Source: Podospora pseudoanserina
Lineage: Eukaryota; Ascomycota; Sordariomycetes; Sordariales; Podosporaceae
Length of the DNA: 64,000 bases
Direction of reading: 5' to 3'
Assembly: GCF_035222485.1 (NCBI RefSeq)
Contig: NC_085922.1
Coordinates: 3,735,001 to 3,799,000 of the forward strand
Below, piece by piece: positions 10,953-21,820 of the stretch. A program made the translations under genes and the position numbers. The notes under the pieces are model-generated. The model was not told the origin of the DNA, did no database searches, and was given only the letters and a program-made list of their open reading frames with translations. Within the stretch, counting starts at the first letter, position 1, and every line of letters starts with the position of its first letter.

Positions 10953-11774
10953 ATGGCCGACCAACCAGTAGCCCCCGCCCGAGCCAGCACCCTCGAGATG
11001 GAACGAATCCGCTACGACCCCGAATGGGAGATCCCCACCAACTACCCCCCTCGAAAAAAGCCCGAGAACCCCCTCCTCGCAAAGATCAAGTCGACCTTTA
11101 CCACCACCACTCCCTCAACCCTCCCGCCACCAGCAGCATCAGCACCAGCCGTCGTCAACATCGACTCAAAAGAAACCTCCCTCCCCCCATCCACCTCCCA
11201 CTCGGCCAACGGCGTCCCCCTTCCCCCGGGTAAACAACACCCCGGCCTCCTAAGCAGGTACCTCCCCCCAGAAAAGCGCTGCTTTGGTCATCTCACCCGC
11301 CGTGCCTTCCTCCTGCTCCTCCTCGCCATCCTTTTCATCCTGGCCCTCGCCCTTGGTCTAGGCCTCGGCTTAGGTCTCCGACACCGTCAGTCCGAATCCA
11401 TCCCCCTCCCCTGGACCTCGGCCGGAAAGGGGGTACAAACCGGCTCCCTGACCTTTTACGACCCCTCCTCTGCCGCCGGAGCATGCGGGTGGTACAGCTC
11501 CGATAACGACTCTGTTGTTGCTGTTTCGCATGCTCTGTTCGATGCTGGGTTGGATGCCTCGGGGACCAAAAACTCGAATGGGAACGTGCTCTGTGGACGG
11601 ATGATACGAGTTTGGGAGGAGGGAAAGGAGGGGGATAAGAAGGTGGTGGAGGTTGTGGATCGGTGTACTGGTTGTGAGGTTAGGGATTTGGATTTGGGGG
11701 ATGGGGTTTTTGGGGGGGTTACCGGGCAGGGGCAGGATAGGGGGCGGGTGAGGGGGGGGTGGGAGTGGGTTTAA
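10953..11774 (+). CDS. Type II membrane protein with RlpA-like double-psi beta-barrel domain
   Basis: Single exon, 273 aa from the ATG at 10953. The N-terminal 130 residues are Pro/Thr/Ser-rich and polar. One hydrophobic segment (about residues 122-145, FLLLLLAILFILALALGLGL) follows, flanked by Arg/Lys on its N-side, which predicts N-in/C-out topology. The outer part carries the barwin/expansin-like double-psi barrel pattern: GSLTFYDPSSAAGACGW, NGNVLCGRMIRV and VVEVVDRCTGCEVRDLDLG. Related fungal proteins are secreted and are linked to cell-wall or chitin interaction; no catalytic activity is established for most. The GT-rich, Gly-rich C-terminus has lower codon quality than the rest, so the exact end is less sure. 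Confidence 0.8.
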   Translation: MADQPVAPARASTLEMERIRYDPEWEIPTNYPPRKKPENPLLAKIKSTFTTTTPSTLPPPAASAPAVVNIDSKETSLPPSTSHSANGVPLPPGKQHPGLLSRYLPPEKRCFGHLTRRAFLLLLLAILFILALALGLGLGLGLRHRQSESIPLPWTSAGKGVQTGSLTFYDPSSAAGACGWYSSDNDSVVAVSHALFDAGLDASGTKNSNGNVLCGRMIRVWEEGKEGDKKVVEVVDRCTGCEVRDLDLGDGVFGGVTGQGQDRGRVRGGWEWV

Positions 11775-12360
11775 CCTTTTTTTGATCCTCTCTTATTCTT
11801 CCTTCTGTTCTTGTGTTGGTGGAGTATGGAGTTTTGGAGGGGAGGGGGATAATGGATGGGTTGGGTTATTGGGACAGCGTATTTCTTATTTTTTTCTGGT
11901 GTTTGTTTTTTTGCTATGTAATAACACTAGGGACTGGATTGGCAAGGGGTACTTCGGGGAGAAAATCAATGGACAGCACACAAGGGAAACAGGACTTGGA
12001 AGGTATAGGAAATGATAACGCACACGGGTTGGCGATGGGAAGAAAAGAGCAGGTTGCAATGGTCGCCTACATAAGGCAGTCGACGGACAGTTCTAGCGGC
12101 TGCTGAATGTATCATTTACGCTCTGGCAGCAATGTAACTTTTGGCAGAAGTGTGAAATAAGTTAATGTGTCAATGCAGTAATTGACTGTCCTAGGAACCT
12201 GGCTTCTCTTTACCACGGACATAGTTCCTCCCTTTTCCATTTATGAAGAGAGAACCTTTACGGAACCCCTTATTTATTTCATCAGTGCCTCCCTCCCTCC
12301 CCATTTACTTACCTCTCCTATAAAATAGCAAAAGGCTTTAAAACAAAAATAATAAGCGTT
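11775..12360. other. Intergenic left of the transposon
   Basis: No convincing gene. The sequence becomes A/T-rich from about 12290 onward as the transposon is approached. Confidence 0.4.
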
Positions 12361-12362
12361 TA

Positions 12363-12405
12363 ACGTATATTATAAGCGAGTGACCCATATAAGCGAGTGA
12401 CCCAC
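12363..12405 (+). repeat. Left terminal inverted repeat of the Fot1-type element
   Basis: It begins ACGTATATTATAAGCGAGTG and holds two direct copies of ATAAGCGAGTGACCCA. Such subterminal repeats are commonly transposase binding sites. Confidence 0.95.
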
Positions 12406-14181
12406 TTCCTTCGTGACATGACACCTTCGCACTCAATAACAATTTCCTCAACCATCTAAGATGCCTTTTAATTCAAATGAAGCCCACATAATCTTAGCCC
12501 TCCAAGCGCTTTAAAACGATAAGAATCTAAGCGAACGAGCCGCAGCTAAGATCTATGGAGTCGATCGTAAGACTCTAGGGCGTCGGCGCGCTGGCCGGCC
12601 TGCACGACGCGATATTACGCCCAAATCGAAAAAGCTTACTTAATCTAAAGAGGATACTATTATTTAATACGTTATTAAGCTATATGCGCGAGCTTTTCCA
12701 CTAAGATTACGTAATGTAAAAGATATAGCTAACTAACTACTACGCGTACGCGACGCGTACCCTATTAATAAGCTTTAAGTATATAATTTCGTTAAACGCT
12801 AACTATAGCTCCGTACGCGTTTTACGTATAAATACGATTACTAGAGGGCTAAGTGCGAGGATCTAAAGGTTATTACCGAGTAGTTTACGCTCGTACGGAA
12901 TATTAAGGCTAAGTACGGTATTATAAATAACGATATTTATAACTTCGACGAGACTAGGTTTATAATAGGTATTATTTTCGCAGGTATAGTAATTATAACT
13001 TCGGACGGCTTTAATAAGGTAAAACTAGTTTAGCCTAGTAACCGCGAATAGGTAACGGTAATCTAGGGAGTTAATACCCTCGGCCGGGCTATTCCTTCCT
13101 TTATTATTTTAGCCGCGTAATACTACCTCGCTAATTAATATACTAAGTATAATCTACCGTTTACCTAGCGTATCGTAATTACTAATAATAGCTAGATTAT
13201 TAATCCGGTAAGCCTAGATTAGATTAAGTATTTCGACTATTATATAACGTTCCGTATAAAGGGTAAATACTAGTTATTAATCCTTAATAGCCACGAAAGC
13301 TATTACTTAACCGAATTCGAGCGCCATTGCTAGTAAAATAATATTATTATACTCTATATACCTTTATACTCCTCCTATCTCCTCTAGCTACTCAATATTA
13401 GCTACTTTAGGCCGCTAAAATAAGCGTACGGTTGCTAAATCGAGGACTTAATGCGTATATATATTAATTATATAAATAAGCTCGAGTTCTTCTATACCTT
13501 CCGCGAGGCCTTTTTCGCCTCTATAATAAAGAAAAATATATAGGGTAGCTTTACGGGTGCTAGCTTTATACTATACGATCTAAAGAAAGTACTTTTTAAG
13601 CTAAATATAAAGCTTTATACGCTAATACCTCTAAACTCACGGCCCGGCACTATATAACCTTAGGTCTCCCAGATACTATATAACCCTCGAGAAGCCAATT
13701 TACAATTAACGCTTATTAAGACTCGCATTACTAACTATTAAAATAGCTCCCTAATTTTAATACTAGCTGCGGTAGACTAGCTTACTAAAGGTATAACGGC
13801 TATAATGCACTAGGTAGCTCTCCTTCGTACAAAGGTCTCTTCGCTCCGTAAGGCCAATGAGGTATTAAGTAAACGCCGGAGAGCTAAAAAAACACGTGTG
13901 AGGCTTAGAGGGTTACTTACTATACAAGAGGTACAGGATCTACTGGATTAGAAGGCCGTGGATAGGGAGGGAATGTAAGAAACGCAGCCGGATAGTAGTA
14001 ATGTAGGGGGGGCTCGTACGAAGGTTCGGTGCTATGGTGTATGCGGTAAGCCTGGCCATAATGCGCGCACTTGCCAGGAGGCTGCAGAAGTATCTGATTT
14101 AGCTGTTTCTGATGTAATTATAGTTAATTCCTTGTGTTGATGTGGTGCAATTGAGGATGGTTTGTCAGGGTGTAGTGGGAG

Positions 14182-14224
14182 GTGGGTCACTCGCTTATAT
14201 GGGTCACTCGCTTATAATATACGT
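14182..14224 (-). repeat. Right terminal inverted repeat of the Fot1-type element
   Basis: Exact reverse complement of the left 43-bp repeat, with no mismatch, followed by the second TA of the target duplication. Confidence 0.95.
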
Positions 14225-14226
14225 TA

Positions 14227-15763
14227 TCTTTTAAGACGTCTTAATTAAATTTTCTTTTAACTTTCTTTAACTATCTTTTAACGTCTTTTAAGTATATTTT
14301 AGAGCTTATTGAATACCTTTTACCCCTTAAATAATCATGCTTCGCAATATAGTTAAATTCTATATCAAGGGAGGGAAGGAGGGGGGTGGAGGGGGAATTG
14401 TGTTGGTAAGTTAAATAGGGGGCTCCGTATAGGTTCTCTCATGAAGCAGTCACCAGATATCAAAAGTTCACACTGCTTCATTAGTCTTTTTGCATCCACA
14501 ATTTCCATTTCCACCGCCTCCCCTCATCCAAACATCCAGATATATACATTATATCCCCCTCTCTCCTCCCTCAGCTCCACCACCACCATTAAATACATTA
14601 CATATAATTCGTCTCTTTGTACTGTTCGACATGCTACAACTAACCCGTCTCTTTTGTTCCATGTCCATTTGAATCGGTCCAGCCCATCCTTTTTTTTCTG
14701 TCATGTCCCCTTCTGTTTGAGTCTGTGTTGTGTCTGTGTCACCCCAAATACCAACCCTTTCTTGTCCAGTGATAAACCCAAACCAAACCAAACCAAACCA
14801 AACCAAACCAAACCAAACGCCCATTATCCAATTCCCTTGAAGCAACAAAAACATTAAAAAAAAGACAAGAAACAATTTCCAATCTGATATCTTTGTAAAA
14901 CCGACAGACAAAGACTTCATAGGCGTCATTTGACGAGGCCACATGTTGGCTTGAACAGTTGAAAAAAAAAGGGGCCCTGACTGGTTCAGGCTTCTTCTTG
15001 TGTCGAAATATTGCCCCTTCCCCCCGGAAATGCTCAATGCGTGCGCGACCAATGATATAAAGAAACAATAATATGTGTAAACATGTACAAAATCGAAGCG
15101 AAAAATAAAAAATGGGTTGACAATCTGGTGTGTGTGTTGGATGGCCTTCTCAGCCATGGTTTCTTCTTCCGTAGGCAAAACCGCGTGGTTGACAAGTGTA
15201 AACGTTGTATATAGCGCAAGTGTTGATCCCCGGTCTTTCTTCACCTCGCAGGATCCAATCTGCTTCTTGTTGTTGCTCTGGGTATCTTCCATCCCGTTGA
15301 TGCAAAAAAAAGAAGGTCATTGATTGGGGATCCGGCAAAAAGAAAGAAAAAGAACACAAGGCTACTCCAACCAGAGAAACGTATCCCCGTCGATCGATCA
15401 GTTGACTGATGAAATGAGTGAACCCATATCGGGAGGGAGGGGGGGTAAAAGCCTAGAGCGATGGCTTCTTGAATTGTGAAAGTGAGAGAGAAATAGACCG
15501 AAATATGCCGAGCAGTAAACCGCCCCGGCTGGGAAAAGGATGGAAAAGCAAGGTTGTACACCCTGCTCTTCCGTGAAGAAAAGGACTTTTTTTGGTGTTA
15601 GGTTTGTTCTTTTTTTTTTTTTTTTGGGTGGGGAAGGGGTTGTTGTTATTGTTGTTGTGTAGTGTAAGGTGGTGATAAAACGAGATAGCAAAACCCATCT
15701 ATCGCGGTACGCTAAGGCGGTCGAAGAAAACAACGCAAAAGGAACAAGATAGCCGACACTGAT
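14227..15763. other. Intergenic, right of the transposon
   Basis: The first 120 bases are A/T-rich (repeated TCTTTTAA motifs) and may share the RIP spread of the element. The rest probably includes the 3' UTR of the C2H2 gene. No supported gene; poly-T and poly-A tracts are frequent. Confidence 0.4.
14775..14818. repeat. (AAACC)n pentanucleotide microsatellite
   Basis: About eight uninterrupted AAACC units. It is non-coding and is not the fungal telomere repeat TTAGGG. Confidence 0.9.
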
Positions 15764-18032
15764 CTAGTGCCCCCCAACCGGAAAGGCAAGGTCAAATGGC
15801 ATGTCGTGCAAGTCATCACGGGTGTGCATCATGGCGGGCGGGAGCATGTCGTTGACAAACATGCCGGCCTGGGTGAGAGTGGCCGTCGACGAGACTGGAG
15901 AAGTGTAGTTGGAGGTGTCGATGCTCATCATCGAAGAGGAGGACGGCATGCCCTGCTGGAGCTGATGTCCCTGTGATGGACCGCAGTCCCCAAAACCGGC
16001 CGAAGAGATTGGCAGGCCATGAAAAGAGGCGGCAAAGACCGAGGTGTCGAGCGGATACAGATCGGAGAGCTGCGATCCAAGCTCGCCTTGGAGACCCTGT
16101 GACGAAAGATCCTGACCGAACCCCCCACCAAGTCCGGCGTAGACGGCCATGTTGCTGTAGGCGTCCATGCCGAGAAGGTTGGGTGGCACGCCATAAGCCT
16201 GCGCGCCGAGTTCATTGTCAATGTCCTCTTGTTCGACCTGGCCCACCGAGTCGCTCCCGTCAGGACCGAGGGCACCCTCCTGGTCCATCGGCACTGTCAC
16301 CTCCATCATCCACAGCTTGAGCTCCGACATGGGGGGCCAGTCGCCGCCGCCTTTGCCGCCGCGCTTCTCTTCCTCCGCCTTGGCGGCCGAGCTGGCGCCC
16401 TTGGCACCATTCTTGGAACCAGCACCCTTCCGTGCCTTGACCTTGAAGTGAGTGCGTCTCAAGTGAGCAGCAGCATTGTAATAAGCGCCATACTGCTTAA
16501 AGGCCGAACATTGCTTGCAATCCGACAGAGGCTTGGCGGCCGTCTCTGCGTGCGGGATGCCGAGCAGGCCAGGGTCCTGGCAAATCCACTTCTTGACCAT
16601 GCTCTTGTGTTTGGCTTCGGTGTGACGGCGCAGCTCGTGCTCACCCCGGAACCCTTCGGGGTTCTCGTTGCACTGGTGGCAGCGGACCTTGGGGTGCTTG
16701 GGGCGCTCATACTTGGTCTTGGTGATGACGGCCTTGGGGTCCTTCTTGTTGGTGGCCGATGTGGGTTGTTCCTTCTTGACGACATCTGGTTTTGGCTGAA
16801 GTTGGCGAGACTTGGCGTTGACGTTCTGGCGAGCAAGAGATTCTTTGGCGCGGACCTTGAGGGAATTATTTGACTTGGTGCTGTCTCTGGAGACCGAACG
16901 CTCCATGCCGAGGTCATCGTTCATGTACCCCGCATTGAGTTCCTGGATGGCCGCCGACGAGATGGAGTGAGAGCTCGACTGGGAGGAGGGCGACTTCTTC
17001 ATCTGATGTTGGTGAAGCATCGAGTCGGTGGGCGCAGAAGAAGGATAGGCACCGACAAAGTGGGCGCTGGGGCCGGTTCCCATGTGAAGGTCTGTGGCCG
17101 ACCTCTTTCCAAGCAACGAAGGTTGATGATATGGCGGCTGACTCGGGCCAAAGCTGTCTTGTCGAGCTTGTCCATTCGTGGAATGCTGTGACCGAATGCG
17201 GACCATCTCAAGTTGGGACAGGATGGCTGCGTTGTTGTCGTTGAAGTTGCTGTTGCATCTTGACATGGCCGTGGTTCCGACAGATGGGCCCGAGGTCAAA
17301 GAACCACAAGCCGATGGGATGCCCGAGTCGGGATAATGTGATGCCTCTTGGGGCGACAACATTCTGGAGGAAGGGATGGCGATGGGCGAGATGCCGGAAA
17401 GGTCTCCTCCTGTATCCCGCATCGAGAGAAAATCGGCAACATCCATCTCTCTGCCCGTTGGTATTGGTTGGAGCTGGGAATGTGACTGGAAGAAGGCGTT
17501 GACGGGCTGCTGCATCTGACCTTGACCAAGATACTGCTCAAGCATGGCCGAACTGGGACCCGACAGACTGCCGCTGGGGACACCTGGTTGTATGGACATA
17601 TTTGAGCTGGACCTCGCCATGCCCGTGCCAGAGGATGGACCAGCATTGTGTGTGGTCTTGGAACGCTTCATGGGACGGCTCTGGTCCTGGCACCATTGGT
17701 GAGCATGAGCAAAAGAGTGGGTTGGGTCTCGGAGTTTCGTTACTTACCTGTGACTGGACGTGATCCAGCTGAAGGGAAACACTGTCAGCAGCAGCAATGC
17801 CGGGTGCAGCCGTCACACTGCGGGGTATCGTGTTGCTTCTTGATCGTCCATTGTCGGCGAGAACTGGTCGTGACGGAGCGATCTGGTAGTTGCCGGGGAC
17901 AGACTCAAAGTCGAGGGCGGCAGCTGTGGCCGAGGACCGGGACGTCCGGGCTCTGCTGAGCTGGCTCATGATCTCTTGCTTCTCGTGCTCTTTTTGTCGA
18001 AGCAATGCTTCTAACCTTTGGACCTGGCTCAT
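15764..18032 (-). CDS. C2H2 zinc-finger protein with N-terminal coiled coil (putative transcription factor)
   Basis: Exon 1 is 18032-17748, a 61-nt intron (GTAAGT...CCAG) follows, and exon 2 is 17686-15764, giving 735 aa. The N-terminus (MSQVQRLEALLRQKEHEKQE...) is a short charged heptad-like helix. The middle is a long Ser/Gln/Pro-rich disordered stretch. A basic region precedes one clear C2H2 finger, CHQCNENPEGFRGEHELRRH, followed by a second Cys/His unit (CKQC...HLRRTH). The C-terminus is acidic and Gln/Ser-rich, as in activation domains. Closely similar single-finger proteins are widespread in Pezizomycotina; I do not recognise a characterised one. A likely nuclear DNA-binding role is inferred from the domain only. 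The 5' leader contains an ATGGT microsatellite. Confidence 0.88.
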
Positions 18033-18147
18033 TCTGGTCGCCTTTCAGCGGGTCAAGAGTAGGTGAGGCGAGGAGAGGTAGGGCGGACCGAGTGGGAAGA
18101 GAATAAAGTCGGCCGGCGACAAGCGGATGTATGTATGTAGATATGTA

Positions 18148-18181
18148 TGTATGGTATGGTATGGTATGGTATGGTATGGTT
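18148..18181. repeat. (ATGGT)n microsatellite in the leader of the C2H2 gene
   Basis: About six ATGGT units follow a degenerate GTAT tract, 115-150 bp upstream of the C2H2 start codon. On the transcribed strand it reads ACCAT. Confidence 0.85.
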
Positions 18182-18883
18182 GGCTGGTTGTGTGTGTGTG
18201 TATGTGTGTGAGTGTGTTGGAAGTGAAAGACTCGGGATGAGTCAAAAGATGGAATGGGAAGTTGCAGATACAAATGTAAGTTGTTGTAAGTCAATGTCAA
18301 TGTATAATAATAATGATTGAAGAAGGGAAAAGATTGGCGCAACGAGGAGCGAGCAAATGATATTTATCGAGCAGATGCTCACGAGGCTTCGTTGGATATG
18401 GCACGCAACGACGAGACCTACCAGGTGCCGAGGGGGTCTGGGGTCAGCTAGCTTAGTGTCGATTTCGAAACGGAGTTTCTTGGAGGGCATGAGGTGGAGG
18501 AGGGGGGAGGATGGGAGTATACAATATGATCAGGTAGACATGGACATGCAAGTGGTGTGGCCTACCACGATACTTGATACCAGGTACCTCGATAGAGACC
18601 CAGAATGGTGACGACTTGTTGGACCAGGGATCAACGGTATGCTTGGTCACACCAAATGAGTGCTGGGAAAGGGAGATCTTCTCCCCGATTAGCGGGCTGC
18701 TCGTTCTGTTTCTGGGCATTGTCACCCCCCCCCCCAAAAAAGCAATCTCACCCCAAGCAAACGGGCCCAGGATGTGACGGGATGGATCTGCCACCTCACC
18801 TCATGACGATAAACTCCTGGAATTGCAAGTCCCGTCGATTGCTTATTCATGATGATAATAATTCCAGCTCATCTCTGCAGGTG

Positions 18884-18927
18884 AGATGGATGGATGGATG
18901 AATGGATAGATGGACGGATGGAATTCT
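18884..18927. repeat. (GGAT)n tetranucleotide repeat
   Basis: An imperfect run of about ten GGAT/AGAT/GGAC units. Confidence 0.8.
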
Positions 18928-21696
18928 CAAAGAAGACTGGAAGGAAGAAGGCTGCTTCCATCCCCCGGCAACTTCCACGACAGGTTCTCTTGCGTAGACT
19001 AGTGGTGGGAGGTGTGCGCCCGGTTGCGGAGGGGAACAGTCATATTCCCCATCTCCCAATCGTTATCGAAGCCATATTCTGGCTGGGCTCTGTCCCGCGG
19101 GTGCATCCCATCGTTTTCGCGGGGGCGGCTCAGCAGCCTGTATCCAGTAGGGCAAATAACCCGAGGGGGGGAAGAGACGGCAACAGACGAGAGAGAGATA
19201 GTGAAGAGAAAAAGATGAATCATCAAGGAGGGGGGGGAAGGGGAGGGAGAGGTGATGTGTTGGCTGCCCGGTGGTGGCCGTAAGGGTTCCTGTCGCGGCA
19301 AGTTGCACCCAACGGTCCAGTCACAGTTAGCGGTCGTGTGCTGGCTAGCGCGCCAGGGAACCGCTGAAGCACACCCGTCGAGCCACGGCTCCACTGGCTC
19401 TCAGGGCAGTTCCAGGTTCCATTCTCCAATATCGTCAACCTCCACTGTCGCTGTCGTGCTACTGCTGCACAGAAGGGCTTTCCAGCTTCTCAACCCCCAC
19501 AGCTTCAACGACGTTGAATATTCTCCGATACCTGTTGTCTACTGCATGGCCCCCCCCCCTCTCTCCCAAATTGCAGATGCCGTCGTGGGTCCACACGAGA
19601 TCCATGAGTCGATCCTTGGGCACCGTTGCAACTTCTCAGTTCGGTCACCTACATTTCACACATCATATTATATCTGATCGATGAAGGAGACAAGGAGAGA
19701 AGAGAAGATTTCTCTTCTTCTGCCACTAGAACAGAATCGGGCTCGGTCGACCACTCTCAAAGAGTCGAGATGCATGTGTCGCCTGTGGCACGCTCTGCTG
19801 TCAGCGAATCCCGCCCATCCCTCGCTGCTGCACCAAGCATCCGGTGGGTGTCATGATCGTCCTGATTGGCCCAAAAAGTGAGGCAAGCACTGCTGGGATG
19901 TCTCTACTGGATGAAAACGTCCGGCCAGGGCGGGCCTTTTCGGGCACATCCTCATCACGTACTATTCACGTAACCCAAGCCACAACTGAGAAGACCAGAT
20001 GTGGCTGTCTCAATATCTCCTCCCCTCGGGTCAATTGGTGTGGTGGTGTTGGGCTCCAATGCCCCCCTTCCCCCCCCCCGGGCAGTTGTGGCTTGTGGGT
20101 GTGCATGACCTCTGAGGTGGATGAGCTGGCATCGTGGCATTCCAATGCCTGAGCGATTGACACGTTTCTAGCTTCCAAGATAGCCGAGCCTCACCGCGGC
20201 GGCGAAGCACTGTGGCACTCCTTCACCTTTCCTGCCCGACATCATACCTAGCATCGACGTCGTCACCGAAGCCCACCCTACAGACATGTACCTGCAGCAA
20301 CCCCTCCGGAATCAGGGACTCGCGATACGAGATGCCACGAAGCTGCCCGGCTTTGCTTCTTGCTTCTTGCTTCTTGCTTCTTGCTTGCTTGCTGCGAGTC
20401 ATCGTCGACTCCGCCAGAAATCTGCAGAGAAGCCTAAAGACCACAATTGTCCTGTTTCCCCTCCGAAGCGCGGGATAATTAACAAAAGATGCCGGTCGCC
20501 GCATTCCGGACTCCGCCCCGCAAGGCTCTAAAACACAAACACGCCCGGGTCCCTGCTGGGGACTGTCAGATGACTCAACAATGCTCAGTGCTTCCAGATA
20601 ACCTGGGGAAGCACCAAGCACGGCGGAGAAAAGAGGCTCTGCCGAGTGGAGAGCAGCAGTGCTGCCGGCAGGTGAAACAGCGTCGTGCTATGGCGGGACA
20701 ACCTTTGAATGACATCCATGACAGCCCGGGCGGGAGGGAAGTAGACGGCTAGCGGCATACCTCCTCGTTGACCGCTTTGTATCGTCTGCGATATGTCTTG
20801 CCTCGGTAATGTCCCAAATAAGCCACCTGGCGCTTGCTGGCATATTGAAGCCCTCACCGGTCACGGGTGTTCTCTCGGCGCGCGATATTAAAAACTAAGA
20901 AGATACCGCAAGATGCGGAGTGACCCACCCACGGCCGAACGGCGCCGGCCCTCAAAGTCCGAAACTGGGCCCCATCAGGCCCCGTCTTGGCGTTCCGGTT
21001 CAGAGCTTCTCCAGGGTGACAACAGAGGACCCAATCATGTCGTGCCACTTCACGATGGTTGCCTGCCATTTCCGACCCTCCCTCAGCGCGTATCGATAGA
21101 GCATTCTGGACCAGATGAGGGGGCGAGTGGTTCTCGAATGATGTCGACTGCCGAGATTGCTGCCGACAAAAGCACTGCTGGGGATGCCCGGTCCGTTCAG
21201 ACACTTGATCAATTCGGCTGCGCTGTCACCTGGACGGCATGAACCAGTTGTCAAAAATACAGTTTGACTCATGAGGGGAAGACCGGGAAGCGCGCTTGAT
21301 TTCAAAATCCAAAGCTGGCATTTCGATGCTGGGACTTACACAAGGCAAATGCTTGAGCTCGGTCAGCGAGACTTTGTCAATTCCACCGCAACAGCCGGCC
21401 CTCTGGCGGTGAGAATACCTTCAATTCGCAAAGCGGTAATCGTAAGAGTCACAGGTTATGAGGAGACAGAATTTGTCACCAAACTTCCAGAATTTGAGAG
21501 GGGCCATGGGATGAACGTTGGTGAAGAAGCACAAGATGGCGGACAAAAACATCCCGCCGATGACATAATCTTGGCACCCCTGGTTCAGTGCTCCGATAAG
21601 GCTCCTTATCGGGCGCAACAGTGCTGTGGCAGCGCGATGCCAACAGCTGTCATCAACGGGAGCAAAGTGGCATCAACGAGGAGCCCTTCAATAGCA

Positions 21697-21757
21697 GCAA
21701 CAACACCAGCAACAAACAGCAACAACAGCAACAACAACAACAACACCAACAAAAGAA
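21697..21757. repeat. CAA/CAG trinucleotide repeat upstream of YOS9
   Basis: A CAACAG-type repeat ends about 65 bp before the YOS9 ATG, so it is probably in the 5' leader. It creates glutamine-rich open frames that are not genes. Confidence 0.8.
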
Positions 21758-21820
21758 ATTCTTTCTGAATGTGAGCCCAGGGCTGGGGCTGCCACTGTCA
21801 TTGCGACAACATCACACACA

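Larger units (their letters stand above)
12363..14224 (+). mobile_element. pogo/Fot1-type (Tc1-mariner superfamily) DNA transposon, RIP-mutated
   Basis: The element is 1,862 bp, bounded by TA target duplications (12361-12362 and 14225-14226) and by 43-bp inverted repeats that match base for base. The transposase frame starts at about 12461 with a CENP-B-like helix-turn-helix (LSERAAAKIYGVDRKTLGRR), then a DDE core (YNFDETRF; an ILNSHESY block where relatives have a catalytic Asp), then a C-terminal zinc-knuckle-like CGKPGHNARTC near 14040. Length and layout fit Fot1/Pot2 elements. About 25 in-frame TAA/TAG stops are present, nearly all explicable by C-to-T at CA dinucleotides, and CA is strikingly scarce from about 12650 to 13800. 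This is the RIP signature. The element cannot encode a working transposase, but its ends look usable in trans. Confidence 0.93.
18033..21820. other. Long intergenic region (3.8 kb)
   Basis: It separates two divergently transcribed genes, the C2H2 protein and YOS9, and should hold both promoters and leaders. It contains several simple repeats (ATGGT, GGAT, CTTGCTT, CAA/CAG) and poly-C runs near 18725, 19550 and 20070. Short open frames exist on both strands but none has a domain, a conserved motif or a plausible exon structure. Confidence 0.45.

Noticed and set aside
14775-14818. Possible interstitial telomere-like repeat (AAACC)n
   Set aside because: The unit differs from TTAGGG/CCCTAA in length and sequence; an ordinary microsatellite.
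20223-20621. Open frame with SKKQEARSK repeats on the minus strand
   Set aside because: Caused by a CTTGCTTCTTG simple repeat in non-coding DNA.
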